Assembly (NCBI GenBank): GCA_016710595.1
Contig: JADJVM010000008.1
Span: 744,001 to 808,000, forward strand
Reading direction: 5' to 3'
Source: Niastella sp.
GTDB lineage: Bacteria; Bacteroidota; Bacteroidia; Chitinophagales; Chitinophagaceae
DNA: 64,000 nt
Shown here: positions 28,877 to 36,581 of the stretch, piece after piece
Layout: each line of letters opens with the position of its first letter
Numbering within the stretch: the first letter of the stretch is position 1
Position numbers and translations under genes: made by a program
Notes under the pieces: generated by a model
What the model saw: the letters and a program-made list of their open reading frames with translations, nothing else
What the model was told of the DNA's origin: nothing
Databases searched by the model: none

Positions 28877-31849
28877 TTGCAGAAATACGGTATCATATTA
28901 ATTTTATCCTTATTGCCATATTTTGGATTCACACAAACAACTGTAAGTGTAAATACATTTTCTTATAATGTAAATGAGGGGCTGCTGCAAAGCCATATAA
29001 ATGATATTGCTTTTGATAAATTCAATTTTACCTGGCTAAGTTTTGAAAATGGTATTCAAAAATTTGATGGAGCTAATTTTACAAACGTCCCGTTGCAACC
29101 TGGCTTACCCGATGATAAAAATGTAAAATTCATTTCTGATAGTATCGGCAACTTGTATTTCAGTCATGGGCAAGGTGTATCAGTATATGATGCATATACC
29201 AATAAATTTAAACTAATATTTGAATATGACCGCCCGGAAAACCCCACTCCCCATATTCTGGGTATAGAGCATGGAATATTATATATATGCACCAATTCAG
29301 GAATTTTATATACAATCAATCTTGTAAAAAATAAAATACAGCATTATAAACTTAATTTTTGGCAACAGGAACAGAGCAATAATCATACAATATCCTTTTC
29401 AGGTAACATTATCAATGGCCAAACAGTTGCTGTGATAGCGAATAATATCCTGCTGATTGATGTATTAAAACGAAAAGTCCTTCAAAAAATAAATACGAAT
29501 ATTTCTTATTTTTTCATACCCAATTTTCAAAATTCAAAAGTCAGGTACCCTTTACGAAAAGCATCAGATTATGTACTTGCGGAATATAATTTTATTACAA
29601 AAGAAGAAAAGATAATAAATACGAGTAAATCAAACACCATTAGGTTTGCAAATTTTTATAAAGACGGTAGGAGCTATTTTTCACACGGTAATCGTTTTTA
29701 CGAATACAGGGATAAACCAGGAAATGAAATTGAATATGTAAACTTACAAAATAATCATATTGATGACCAGTCTGATATTTTTAAAATTATAGAAGATAAT
29801 TTTGGAAATATTTATTTAATCACTATCAATTCAGGTTTTAGAATCATCTTTTCTAATCACTATCAACTAAAATATTTTGGGATACCGGGTTTCAGGCAAA
29901 CTTTTACAACCAGCTTATGTATAGATAAAAAAAACAACAGGATCTTAGTTGGCACTTTTACGAATGGCCTACTTGCTTTTGATAGTAGCCAAAAATTAAT
30001 ACGACATATACCAACTTTGCCGGGGCATAAAAAACCACTCTCTATCTCAGCCGTTGTAAAAGTAAGTGACGATGAATATATGATTTTGCCAAATACTGAT
30101 ACCAGGGGTTATTTGTATAATTTCAGAACATCTACCATTACGCCTATTAATATTACACCACATTCGACGGTTGATAATGCTATTGGTTATTATGGTAATA
30201 AATTAATAACAAAAAATGGCCAGTCATGGGTTTTTGTAAATTCATTTTTGTATCACATTAATAAAAGTGGAATTAAACAATTTTACTATCCAAGTGGTGG
30301 TGGCCAGGGAGCAACATTTTATAAAAATTCATTTTGCCGGTTTTCAAACAATCAAATCCTATTTAAAGATACCCTTACAGGTTTTGAAAAGAGTTACCCA
30401 CTCCTTAATACAGGCGGTGTACGTTGTATGCAAACAGATGGAACTTATATTTATATTGGCAGTAATAAAGGGATTTTTAAAATTGACAGCCTGGGTAAAA
30501 CCATTTATCATATAGGTAAAAAAGAAGGATTACCGGATGAGTGTATTTATGCACTTCACATCGAAAAAAATGGAGACTTGTGGTGCAGCACCAATCGGGG
30601 TATTTTTCAATTAACAGCTTCACACAAACTTTTACAATTAAGCAGGGAAGACGGGTTGCAGGAAAATGAATTTAACACCTGTGTTGTAGAAGCTTCTGAA
30701 GATGGCGAACTTTTTTTTGGCGGCGTAAATGGTGTAAGTAGTTTTTATCCATCAAATATTTTTGAACATAAGGATAAGATAGATATCCTTTTTACTGACG
30801 TAAAAGTAAATAATAAAGCTTTTGAATTGGATACGGCGGCCATCTGGGCAATAAAGAAAATTGAGCTGGATTATACGCAAACTTCACTTGCATTCGATTT
30901 TATTGCAAAGTTTACGGGAAATCCATCCTACTTATTATATCAATATAAAATGCTGGGAGTTGACGATGCCTGGATACCAAACAAAGGTTTACAAACAGTC
31001 CGGTATTTTCTTCAACCTGGCAAATACAAGTTCCAGGTGTATGCATCCCGGTTATTTAATTCCAACGCAAAACCACTTAAAGAAATCAGCATTGTAATTA
31101 CACCACCCTTTTGGGAAACATGGTGGTTTATTTCTGTATTCGTGTTAGTTTGCCTGGGTATTTTATATTATTTAATTAGCCGCCATCAAAAAAATAAATA
31201 TAATAAAAAGTTAGCCGTACTGGAACAGGAAAATAAAATACAACTGGAAAGAGATAAGATAAGTAAAGACCTGCATGATAGTATTGGCGCCTATGCAAAT
31301 GTAGTGTTGTATAAAACAGAAGTTTTACAGAAGGAAAATGAAGGTTCAAAATCTTCTATTACACTCAACGATCTTACCTATGCGTCCCGTGATATTATAA
31401 CTTCTCTAAGAGAAAATATTTGGGCGCTTAAGCAAAATAGTTTTACTGCAGAAGAATGCCTGCTCAGGATGAAAAATTTTGTATTGAATATTTCCCGGTA
31501 TTACCCTGATTTACAGTTTAAGATTACCGGTGAGGCGCCGGATAATAAACATTTACAATACCAAAATGCATTACATGCGGTACGGATTATCCAGGAAGCT
31601 ATCACGAATGCTGTAAAACATGCTCAAGCCAGTAAAGTTTTATTAAATAGCTATATCATGGACAACAATTGGGTTTTAAAGGTATGTGATAATGGCCGGG
31701 GTTTCAGTGAAAATGAGGCAAATATTGATACAGAAGCTTATGGGTTAGAAAATATGAAATACCGGGCAGCAGAAGCTAAATTCCACATTGAATTTAGTTC
31801 TTTACCCGGCGAAGGCAGTACCATCACTTTAAATATCCCACTAAATTAA
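28877..31849 (+). CDS. Sensor histidine kinase with two-component-regulator propeller (HisKA_3 type)
   Basis: Membrane sensor kinase of 990 residues. It starts at TTG: an in-frame stop lies at 28850-28852, no ATG intervenes, and TTG gives a sensible signal peptide (QKYGIILILSLLPYFGFTQ). The periplasmic part is a long WD/propeller sensor (about 25-640, repeats such as DGTYIYIGSNKGIFKID and NGDLWCSTNRGIFQL), then a Y_Y_Y domain (about 655-740) and one membrane helix (about 750-770). The cytoplasmic part has a coiled coil, a HisKA_3 H-box KDLHDSIGAY (His about 800) and an HATPase_c domain (EAITNAVKHAQ, DNGRGFS, YGLENM). No receiver or AraC domain is fused. The partner regulator follows 10 bp downstream. 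The signal sensed is unknown. Confidence 0.92.
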   Translation: MQKYGIILILSLLPYFGFTQTTVSVNTFSYNVNEGLLQSHINDIAFDKFNFTWLSFENGIQKFDGANFTNVPLQPGLPDDKNVKFISDSIGNLYFSHGQGVSVYDAYTNKFKLIFEYDRPENPTPHILGIEHGILYICTNSGILYTINLVKNKIQHYKLNFWQQEQSNNHTISFSGNIINGQTVAVIANNILLIDVLKRKVLQKINTNISYFFIPNFQNSKVRYPLRKASDYVLAEYNFITKEEKIINTSKSNTIRFANFYKDGRSYFSHGNRFYEYRDKPGNEIEYVNLQNNHIDDQSDIFKIIEDNFGNIYLITINSGFRIIFSNHYQLKYFGIPGFRQTFTTSLCIDKKNNRILVGTFTNGLLAFDSSQKLIRHIPTLPGHKKPLSISAVVKVSDDEYMILPNTDTRGYLYNFRTSTITPINITPHSTVDNAIGYYGNKLITKNGQSWVFVNSFLYHINKSGIKQFYYPSGGGQGATFYKNSFCRFSNNQILFKDTLTGFEKSYPLLNTGGVRCMQTDGTYIYIGSNKGIFKIDSLGKTIYHIGKKEGLPDECIYALHIEKNGDLWCSTNRGIFQLTASHKLLQLSREDGLQENEFNTCVVEASEDGELFFGGVNGVSSFYPSNIFEHKDKIDILFTDVKVNNKAFELDTAAIWAIKKIELDYTQTSLAFDFIAKFTGNPSYLLYQYKMLGVDDAWIPNKGLQTVRYFLQPGKYKFQVYASRLFNSNAKPLKEISIVITPPFWETWWFISVFVLVCLGILYYLISRHQKNKYNKKLAVLEQENKIQLERDKISKDLHDSIGAYANVVLYKTEVLQKENEGSKSSITLNDLTYASRDIITSLRENIWALKQNSFTAEECLLRMKNFVLNISRYYPDLQFKITGEAPDNKHLQYQNALHAVRIIQEAITNAVKHAQASKVLLNSYIMDNNWVLKVCDNGRGFSENEANIDTEAYGLENMKYRAAEAKFHIEFSSLPGEGSTITLNIPLN

Positions 31850-31859
31850 AATTATTTTT

Positions 31860-32534
31860 ATGTCAATAAAAATTGCAATAGTAGATGATAAGTTCGTTAA
31901 CCGGAATATCATTAAAAATAAACTACTGGCTTACGGCCATTTTGAAATTGTGTTAATGGCAGAAAACGGAAGTGATTTTTTACAAAAAATGAAAACGCTC
32001 AATCCGAAAGAAAGACCGGATGTAGCGCTTATAGATTTAGAAATGCCAGAACTGGATGGTGTAGATACCATTGCTGCTGCCACTACCTTATATCCCAATA
32101 TAAAATATGTAGTACTCACCATTTTTGATGATGAAGACAAAATATTTAAAGCTATAAAAGCCGGGGCATTTGGTTACCTGCTGAAAGATGAGAATGCAGA
32201 GAATATTGGTGATATGCTATGGCAAATGCACGAAAGTGGCGCCGGGCCTATCTCGCCGGGAATTGCTCATAAAATACTTCAACTTATCCAAAATAATAAG
32301 CTTACCATACTTAAGAAAGACACGGTAACAGAAAAAATACTTTTTGAACTTACCGACAGGGAAACAGAAATTTTAAAATTATTGGTAAAAGGGTTAGCCT
32401 ATAAAGAAATTGGACAAGAGCTGGGCATTAGTCCTAACACTGCCAAAAAACATGTGATAAATGTTTACCAAAAACTCCATGTGAATTCAAGGGTTCAGGC
32501 GCTGCACCTGGCCCAGGAAAAAGGATTATTGTAA
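31860..32534 (+). CDS. LuxR/NarL-family response regulator
   Basis: Cytoplasmic DNA-binding response regulator of 224 residues. The receiver domain (about 3-120) has the acidic pair DD at 9-10, phospho-acceptor Asp59 in VALIDLEMPELDG and the conserved Lys in GYLLKDE. The LuxR-type helix-turn-helix (about 158-220) reads LTDRETEILKLLVKG...GISPNTAKKHV...KL. It begins 10 bp after the sensor kinase and is its evident partner. Targets are not known; the propeller kinases of this phylum often control glycan or surface genes. Confidence 0.94.
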   Translation: MSIKIAIVDDKFVNRNIIKNKLLAYGHFEIVLMAENGSDFLQKMKTLNPKERPDVALIDLEMPELDGVDTIAAATTLYPNIKYVVLTIFDDEDKIFKAIKAGAFGYLLKDENAENIGDMLWQMHESGAGPISPGIAHKILQLIQNNKLTILKKDTVTEKILFELTDRETEILKLLVKGLAYKEIGQELGISPNTAKKHVINVYQKLHVNSRVQALHLAQEKGLL

Positions 32535-32630
32535 ATGCCCCTGATGTTACTTATGTGCATTTATAATCTTATCATCAATACAATTTCGATGAAATATGAG
32601 CCAACAGCTTTTTTTTGATGAATGAAAAAA

Positions 32631-32673
32631 TCATTGACCTGAAAAAATGTAATAAATTTTTTCAGGTCAATGA
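32631..32673. terminator. Strong bidirectional terminator
   Basis: Perfect 17-bp inverted repeat: TCATTGACCTGAAAAAA (32631-32647) and TTTTTTCAGGTCAATGA (32657-32673), with a 9-nt loop. A-runs on the left give a T-run for the minus strand, and the T-rich arm serves the plus strand. It lies between the convergent response-regulator and T9SS-protein genes. Confidence 0.85.
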
Positions 32674-32693
32674 CAGAAACTGGAAATTAACAG

Positions 32694-33458
32694 TTATTGC
32701 TTAATAATTTTTATACTCTCTTTATTATTAAGCCTTATAAAATAAATACCGTTCACATATTTACCCAGATCAATTGGTTGGTTGGTTGATTGAATTTTAA
32801 TATTTTCTAATAATCTTCCCTGCACATCATAAATAGCAGCATACGTACCAATCAATGAAACATCTCCCACCAGCATAGATATAATACCAGATGTTGGGTT
32901 TGGATAAACAATCGTATGGGTTTTGTTATCCTCATGATACCGCAGCCTTACTACATTACTGTATTTAAAATTGCCGTTTATATCCACCTGTTTTAAGCGG
33001 TAGAACATATATTCACTATGAAGCCTGTCAATATCATGATCGGTATATTGATAGCTGTTCGTGCTGCCACTATTGCCTGCAGCATTTACAATTCCTACCC
33101 GGTTAAAATCAGTTCCATTCACACTGCGTTCCACATCAAATTGTTTACTGTTTACTTCATTGGTTGTTGCCCAATCTAAAATATTATTTTTTGCAACTGT
33201 TTTACCCCTAAAGTACAACCAGGTTACCGGTACAGGCGCCCCAATATAAACACACTGTGTTACACCTGGTCGCAAGGTTTCCATATTGCCAACCCTGTCT
33301 GTTGCCAGCACAAAGAAACAATAATAGATATTTGGAGGCAGCGTAATCGTGGTATCATTCCTGCTGATCTTTGGTATGAGTACCGTATAGTTCACCATAT
33401 CAGTAGAGGCATAAATTGTATAATAATCTATGCCGCAACCACCTGTAAGCTCCCCCAA
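32694..33458 (-). pseudogene. C-terminal remnant of a T9SS-secreted protein, N-terminus lost at an IS junction
   Basis: About 250 residues, minus strand. It holds an Ig/fn3-like segment (CGIDYYTIYASTDMVNYT...FFVLATDRVGNMET) common in large adhesin-like Bacteroidota proteins, then a sandwich domain (WLYFRGKTVAKNNILDWATTNE) and a T9SS type A sorting domain (IVYPNPTSGIISMLVG...GIYFIRLNNKESIKI). There is no start or signal peptide: the frame runs into IS3-type terminal sequence near 33445-33455 and the apparent start is a TTG. No matching N-terminal part exists on the far side of the IS and repeat array, so it was probably deleted. It should not be exported even if translated. Confidence 0.82.
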
Positions 33459-33765
33459 AAATAGTACGTTTTAAAAGTAGACAAAATTAGTAACTTTAAA
33501 AACGTAAAATATGAAAAAGAGCACATTCAGCCCTGCCCAGATTGCAGGCATTTTAAAAGAATTTGATGCTGGCAAATCAGCCGAAGAAATTAACCGTGAA
33601 CACGGAGTAAGTAAAGCTGCCTTGTATAAATGGCGACAGCGTTATGGAGGTATGGAAGCTTCTGAACTTAAACAGATAAAAGAACTGGAAGAAGAAAACA
33701 GCCATTTAAAAAAGATGTATGCCAACCTGGCGATGGAGCTTGACGTAGCAAAATACATCATTGAA
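33445..33765 (+). mobile_element. Truncated IS3-family insertion sequence
   Basis: Only the left end remains: a probable terminal repeat (TGTAAGCTCCCCCAAAAATA, beginning near 33444) and most of orfA. orfB, with the DDE catalytic domain, and the right end are absent. At about 33765 the sequence changes abruptly to the GIY-YIG repeat unit. The exact left boundary is uncertain by several bases because the intact target is not available. Confidence 0.75.
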
Positions 33766-33876
33766 CTACATTCCAGGGAACATATGGTGAAGTTGCTTTT
33801 TCCATCTTATTATTATGTCGCTGTATCCTTTTATTTAAATCTGCTGTTTGGCCAATATAATAACGGTCATGCATAG
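33511..33876 (+). pseudogene. IS3-family transposase OrfA, truncated and fused to repeat sequence
   Basis: The first 85 or so residues are a typical IS3 Orf[21 protein letters not shown], the helix-turn-helix [17 protein letters not shown], then a leucine-zipper stretch ([33 protein letters not shown]). Beyond that the frame reads by chance through the antisense strand of a GIY-YIG copy to 33876. A functional element needs OrfB, which is missing, so transposition in cis is not possible. Confidence 0.85.
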
Positions 33877-33904
33877 CAGAATATAAAATATATACACTAA
33901 ACAT
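33758..33904 (-). pseudogene. Truncated GIY-YIG nuclease gene (first array copy)
   Basis: The N-terminal 46 or so residues match the two complete copies to the right: [20 protein letters not shown] and on to PYVPWNVV, then a stop at 33758-33760 inside IS sequence. The GIY-YIG core Tyr pair is present but the downstream catalytic Glu region is lost. Its leader differs from the other copies by one base (GATCAAAA for TATCAAAA), as expected of recent duplication followed by deletion. Confidence 0.82.
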
Positions 33905-33971
33905 ATTGATCAAAATTAAAAATGCCCCAATGGAGCATTTTATTAAATGAGGCGGAGAGAGAGGATTCGAA
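33765..33971. repeat. Array unit 1, partial copy of the 372-bp GIY-YIG/tRNA-3'-end repeat
   Basis: Right-hand 207 bp or so of the unit. It ends in an 18-nt copy of the tRNA-Ser 3' end (33954-33971) that lacks one G of the GGG run. Its left part was removed together with IS orfB. Offsets to unit 2 are 371-372 bp throughout. Confidence 0.85.
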
Positions 33972-34343
33972 TGCCGACGATGAATGTCGGCAAGCTGACA
34001 AGCTACGCTTCGTCAGCTCCCCCGGGCCTGTTACAGTATTTATCAATAAATATTTTAAGTCGCTCTCTTGATAAGTTCTTCAGCTTCTTTTCTAATATCA
34101 TCGCTTCAGACCTATTGCTCTTTTCTACAAATCCAACTACATTCCAGGGAACATACGGTGAAGTTGATTTTTCCATCTTATTATTATGTCGCTGTATCCT
34201 TTTATTTAAATCTGCTGTTTGGCCAATATAATAACGGTCATGCATAGCAGAATATAAAATATATACACTAAACATATTTATCAAAATTAAAAATGCCCCA
34301 ATGGAGCATTTTATTAAATGAGGCGGAGAGAGAGGGATTCGAA
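33972..34343. repeat. Array unit 2, complete 372-bp repeat
   Basis: Exact 372-bp period to unit 3. In minus orientation it holds the 19-nt tRNA-Ser 3' end, a terminator-like hairpin, a 90-codon GIY-YIG gene and a short GCCGAC/GTCGGC hairpin. It differs from unit 3 by only a few bases, including one Ser/Ala codon change. Confidence 0.92.
34003..34275 (-). CDS. Small GIY-YIG nuclease-domain protein, copy 2
   Basis: A 90-residue protein of the single-domain GIY-YIG (UvrC N-terminal/URI) family. [17 protein letters not shown] is the VYI...YYIG core, followed by LNKRIQRHN with the conserved Arg, and EAMILEKKLKNL with the conserved Glu. I start it at ATG 34275 because the longer frame to 34365 only adds antisense of tRNA and terminator sequence. 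The family is expected to cut DNA with a divalent metal, but single-domain members have poorly known roles. It differs from copy 3 by one residue (MEKS versus MEKA). Confidence 0.87.
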   Translation of the reverse strand: MFSVYILYSAMHDRYYIGQTADLNKRIQRHNNKMEKSTSPYVPWNVVGFVEKSNRSEAMILEKKLKNLSRERLKIFIDKYCNRPGGADEA

Positions 34344-34374
34344 TGCCGACGATGAATGTCGGCAAGCTGACAAG

Positions 34375-34647
34375 CTACGCTTCGTCAGCTCCCCCGGGCC
34401 TGTTACAGTATTTATCAATAAATATTTTAAGTCGCTCTCTTGATAAGTTCTTCAGCTTCTTTTCTAATATCATCGCTTCAGACCTATTGCTCTTTTCTAC
34501 AAATCCAACTACATTCCAGGGAACATATGGTGAAGTTGCTTTTTCCATCTTATTATTATGTCGCTGTATCCTTTTATTTAAATCTGCTGTTTGGCCAATA
34601 TAATAACGGTCATGCATAGCAGAATATAAAATATATACACTAAACAT
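34375..34647 (-). CDS. Small GIY-YIG nuclease-domain protein, copy 3 (tRNA-proximal)
   Basis: Same 90-residue protein as copy 2 apart from Ala for Ser in MEKATSPY. It starts at ATG 34647, 48 bp downstream of the tRNA-Ser 3' end on the same strand, with the tRNA terminator-like hairpin (34662-34684) between them. Expression would therefore need read-through from the tRNA or a promoter inside the short leader; TATATATTTTATATTC lies within the coding start. The intact motifs and near-identity of copies suggest that the gene is not decaying. Confidence 0.87.
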   Translation of the reverse strand: MFSVYILYSAMHDRYYIGQTADLNKRIQRHNNKMEKATSPYVPWNVVGFVEKSNRSEAMILEKKLKNLSRERLKIFIDKYCNRPGGADEA

Positions 34648-34661
34648 ATTTATCAAAATTA

Positions 34662-34684
34662 AAAATGCCCCAATGGAGCATTTT
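34662..34684 (-). terminator. Terminator-like hairpin downstream of tRNA-Ser
   Basis: In the minus direction AAAATGCTCC-ATT-GGGGCATTTT forms a 10-bp stem with one G-U pair and a 3-nt loop, followed by TTAATTTT. It sits 12 bp after the tRNA and 15 bp before the GIY-YIG start. The same hairpin is copied in each array unit. Confidence 0.7.
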
Positions 34685-34695
34685 ATTAAATGAGG

Positions 34696-34780
34696 CGGAG
34701 AGAGAGGGATTCGAACCCCCGGACCTGTGACAGTCAACGGTTTTCAAGACCGCCGCATTCGACCGCTCTGCCATCTCTCC
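34696..34780 (-). tRNA. tRNA-Ser (UGA anticodon)
   Basis: 85-nt cloverleaf on the minus strand: acceptor GGAGAGA/TCTCTCC, D arm with GCAGAGCGGTCGAATGC, anticodon stem-loop with loop CTTGAAA (TGA, plus-strand 34744-34746), the long variable arm of a class II tRNA, and T arm GGGGG-TTCGAAT-CCCTC. CCA is not encoded (CCT follows the discriminator G). Its 3' end is duplicated in the adjacent array. Confidence 0.95.
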
Positions 34781-34850
34781 GGCGCAAAAGTAAGGTTAGA
34801 AATATATCCTGACAAAAAATTTTGAAAAAAAAAGAAAAGAAGTTTTTTGG

Positions 34851-36464
34851 TTAGTCTTTTTTCAATTTTCGCAATTCCAGCATATTAAGCGAATTGGAAC
34901 CAAAACCCGAAATACCGGGCTGCCATAAATGGATGGTCATATCGTACCACAAAGGCACAATGGGTGCATCTTCTATAATGATCCGATCCATTTGCTGATA
35001 CAAAATATATCGTAATGAATCATTGGTTTCTGACAATGCACGACGATATAAAACATCAAATTCAAAATTTTTATACCGTGTGTAATTGGGGGGCGCCGGA
35101 TTCTTGCTATAAAAAACACTCAAATAATTTTCTGCATCAGGATAATCTGCTATCCAGCTACCTCTAAAAAATAAAGCCTGCGACTTACTGGTTTGCTCAA
35201 ATAATAAACTTTTTTGAATGGTTTCTACTTCAACCGGAATACCTACCTGGTTCAGTTCATTGGCTACAAAACTGGCAATTCCCGAATATATCGGAATGGT
35301 AAGCAGTTTGATGGGTTGCATATCTTTTCCATTTGCATAACCCGCTTCAGCCAAAAGCATTTTAGCTTTATTGATATTATAATGATAACCCGGTACAAGA
35401 TTTTTATTAAAAGATGGCAGGCCCGGAGGTACAAATCCATTTTCTGCAGCCGTACCGATTGAATTACGCAGGTACAAAATCATTTTTTTACGATCAATTG
35501 CATAATTAATGGCCTGCCTTACTTTTTTAAATCTCAAGGGCGAATTGGCCAGCAATGGGTTTGTACTGTCTGATAAAATACCAAAAAATTCAATATTAAG
35601 ATAGGGCCCTTTTTCTAACTGTAATTTTTGCTCCCAATCTTTTTTTAAATGGCCTGTTTTGGTAAGTACTTCATCTTTAAAAGACGGGTCAATATCATTG
35701 ATAAAATCAAGCCGCTTTTGGGTAAATTCTAAAAACTCGGTAGCCTTGCTATCAAAAAAATTAACTTTTATTCCATCTAAGTACGGCAATGCTTTACCCG
35801 TACTATCCTTTTCAAAGTACCTGTCATTCTTTTTTAAAATTAATGCCTGCCCTTCATCCCAGGCTACAAACTGAAATGGGCCGGTTCCTACCGGGTGCCG
35901 CCTAAAGTCAGTGCCATACTGCTTTACAGCCTCATGTGCAACAATTGAGCAATACTGCATACTTAATATACCCAGTATGGGTTGAAACGGCTGTAATAAC
36001 TTTAATTGAAAAGTGCTGTCATCAATTGCAAAGAATGGTTGTACCGTATCCACCCGGTTATTAAATATCCAGGCACCGGGGCTTGCCGTTTCCGGGCTAA
36101 TGATCCTTTTAAAACTATACACAATATCACTTGCCGTTAATTTCCTTATTGTATTATTAAAAACAGGATCGTTGTGAAAAATAATATCGGTTCGTAAATG
36201 AAATGTAATCGTTTTTTTATCATTTGAAAATTCCCAGGCTGTAGCCAGTGATGGTCTTATTTGTAAACTATCATCTACTTCTACCAGCGTATTATATAAT
36301 TGGTGAATGGCCCACATTACTGATTGGTTTCGGGCAAAAGCAGGATCTAAGGAAGCAATACCGGTTGATTCATTATATCGAAATATTTTTTTACCGGCAT
36401 GTACATGGTCTTTACAACTACACAACAAAATCCCAAAAAAACAAAATAATACCAGCATTTTCAT
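34851..36464 (-). CDS. Peptide/oligopeptide-binding lipoprotein (SBP_bac_5, DppA/OppA type)
   Basis: Extracytoplasmic solute-binding protein of 537 residues with a lipobox Cys17 (LLCSC). It has the family pattern near residues 30-100: GIASLDPAFARNQSVMWAIHQLYNTLVE, then PSLATAWEFSNDKKTITFHLR, and later WIADYPDAENYLSVFYS. The usual substrate is peptides, taken up by an ABC transporter. No permease or ATPase gene is adjacent, so it works with components elsewhere or has another role. The neighbouring divergent gene is a secreted M1 peptidase, which could supply peptides; that link is inference. Confidence 0.9.
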   Translation of the reverse strand: MKMLVLFCFFGILLCSCKDHVHAGKKIFRYNESTGIASLDPAFARNQSVMWAIHQLYNTLVEVDDSLQIRPSLATAWEFSNDKKTITFHLRTDIIFHNDPVFNNTIRKLTASDIVYSFKRIISPETASPGAWIFNNRVDTVQPFFAIDDSTFQLKLLQPFQPILGILSMQYCSIVAHEAVKQYGTDFRRHPVGTGPFQFVAWDEGQALILKKNDRYFEKDSTGKALPYLDGIKVNFFDSKATEFLEFTQKRLDFINDIDPSFKDEVLTKTGHLKKDWEQKLQLEKGPYLNIEFFGILSDSTNPLLANSPLRFKKVRQAINYAIDRKKMILYLRNSIGTAAENGFVPPGLPSFNKNLVPGYHYNINKAKMLLAEAGYANGKDMQPIKLLTIPIYSGIASFVANELNQVGIPVEVETIQKSLLFEQTSKSQALFFRGSWIADYPDAENYLSVFYSKNPAPPNYTRYKNFEFDVLYRRALSETNDSLRYILYQQMDRIIIEDAPIVPLWYDMTIHLWQPGISGFGSNSLNMLELRKLKKD

Positions 36465-36581
36465 ACCCTTAAAAATATAACAAGCATTTGGTATTTCATC
36501 ATATTTAATTGCAATTACCTTTCTTCATATAAATATGGATTAAGCCACCTGATACCTTAATTTTATATTTAAAACGGGTAT

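Larger units (their letters stand above)
34344..34715. repeat. Array unit 3, complete 372-bp repeat ending inside tRNA-Ser
   Basis: The unit nearest the intact tRNA. Its last 19 bp (34697-34715) are the real 3' end of tRNA-Ser, from TTCGAA of the T loop to the acceptor stem. Units 1 and 2 carry the same 19-nt segment without the rest of the tRNA. Confidence 0.9.

Noticed and set aside
33947..34603. Plus-strand reading frames across the repeat units
   Set aside because: They are antisense to the GIY-YIG genes and repeat exactly because the DNA repeats; no signal or domain is visible.
33765..34715. Tandem repeats as a CRISPR array
   Set aside because: The units are 372 bp, contain a gene and the tRNA 3' end, and have no short repeat/unique spacer pattern.
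34003..34737. Longer 120-residue versions of the two GIY-YIG proteins
   Set aside because: The extra 30 residues are the minus-strand reading of the tRNA 3' end and terminator hairpin; MFSVYILYS is the natural GIY-YIG N-terminus.
36487..36523. Promoter candidate TTTG...TACCTTTC before the M1 peptidase
   Set aside because: The spacing is 25 bp and the -7 box lacks its final G, so it is too weak to list.
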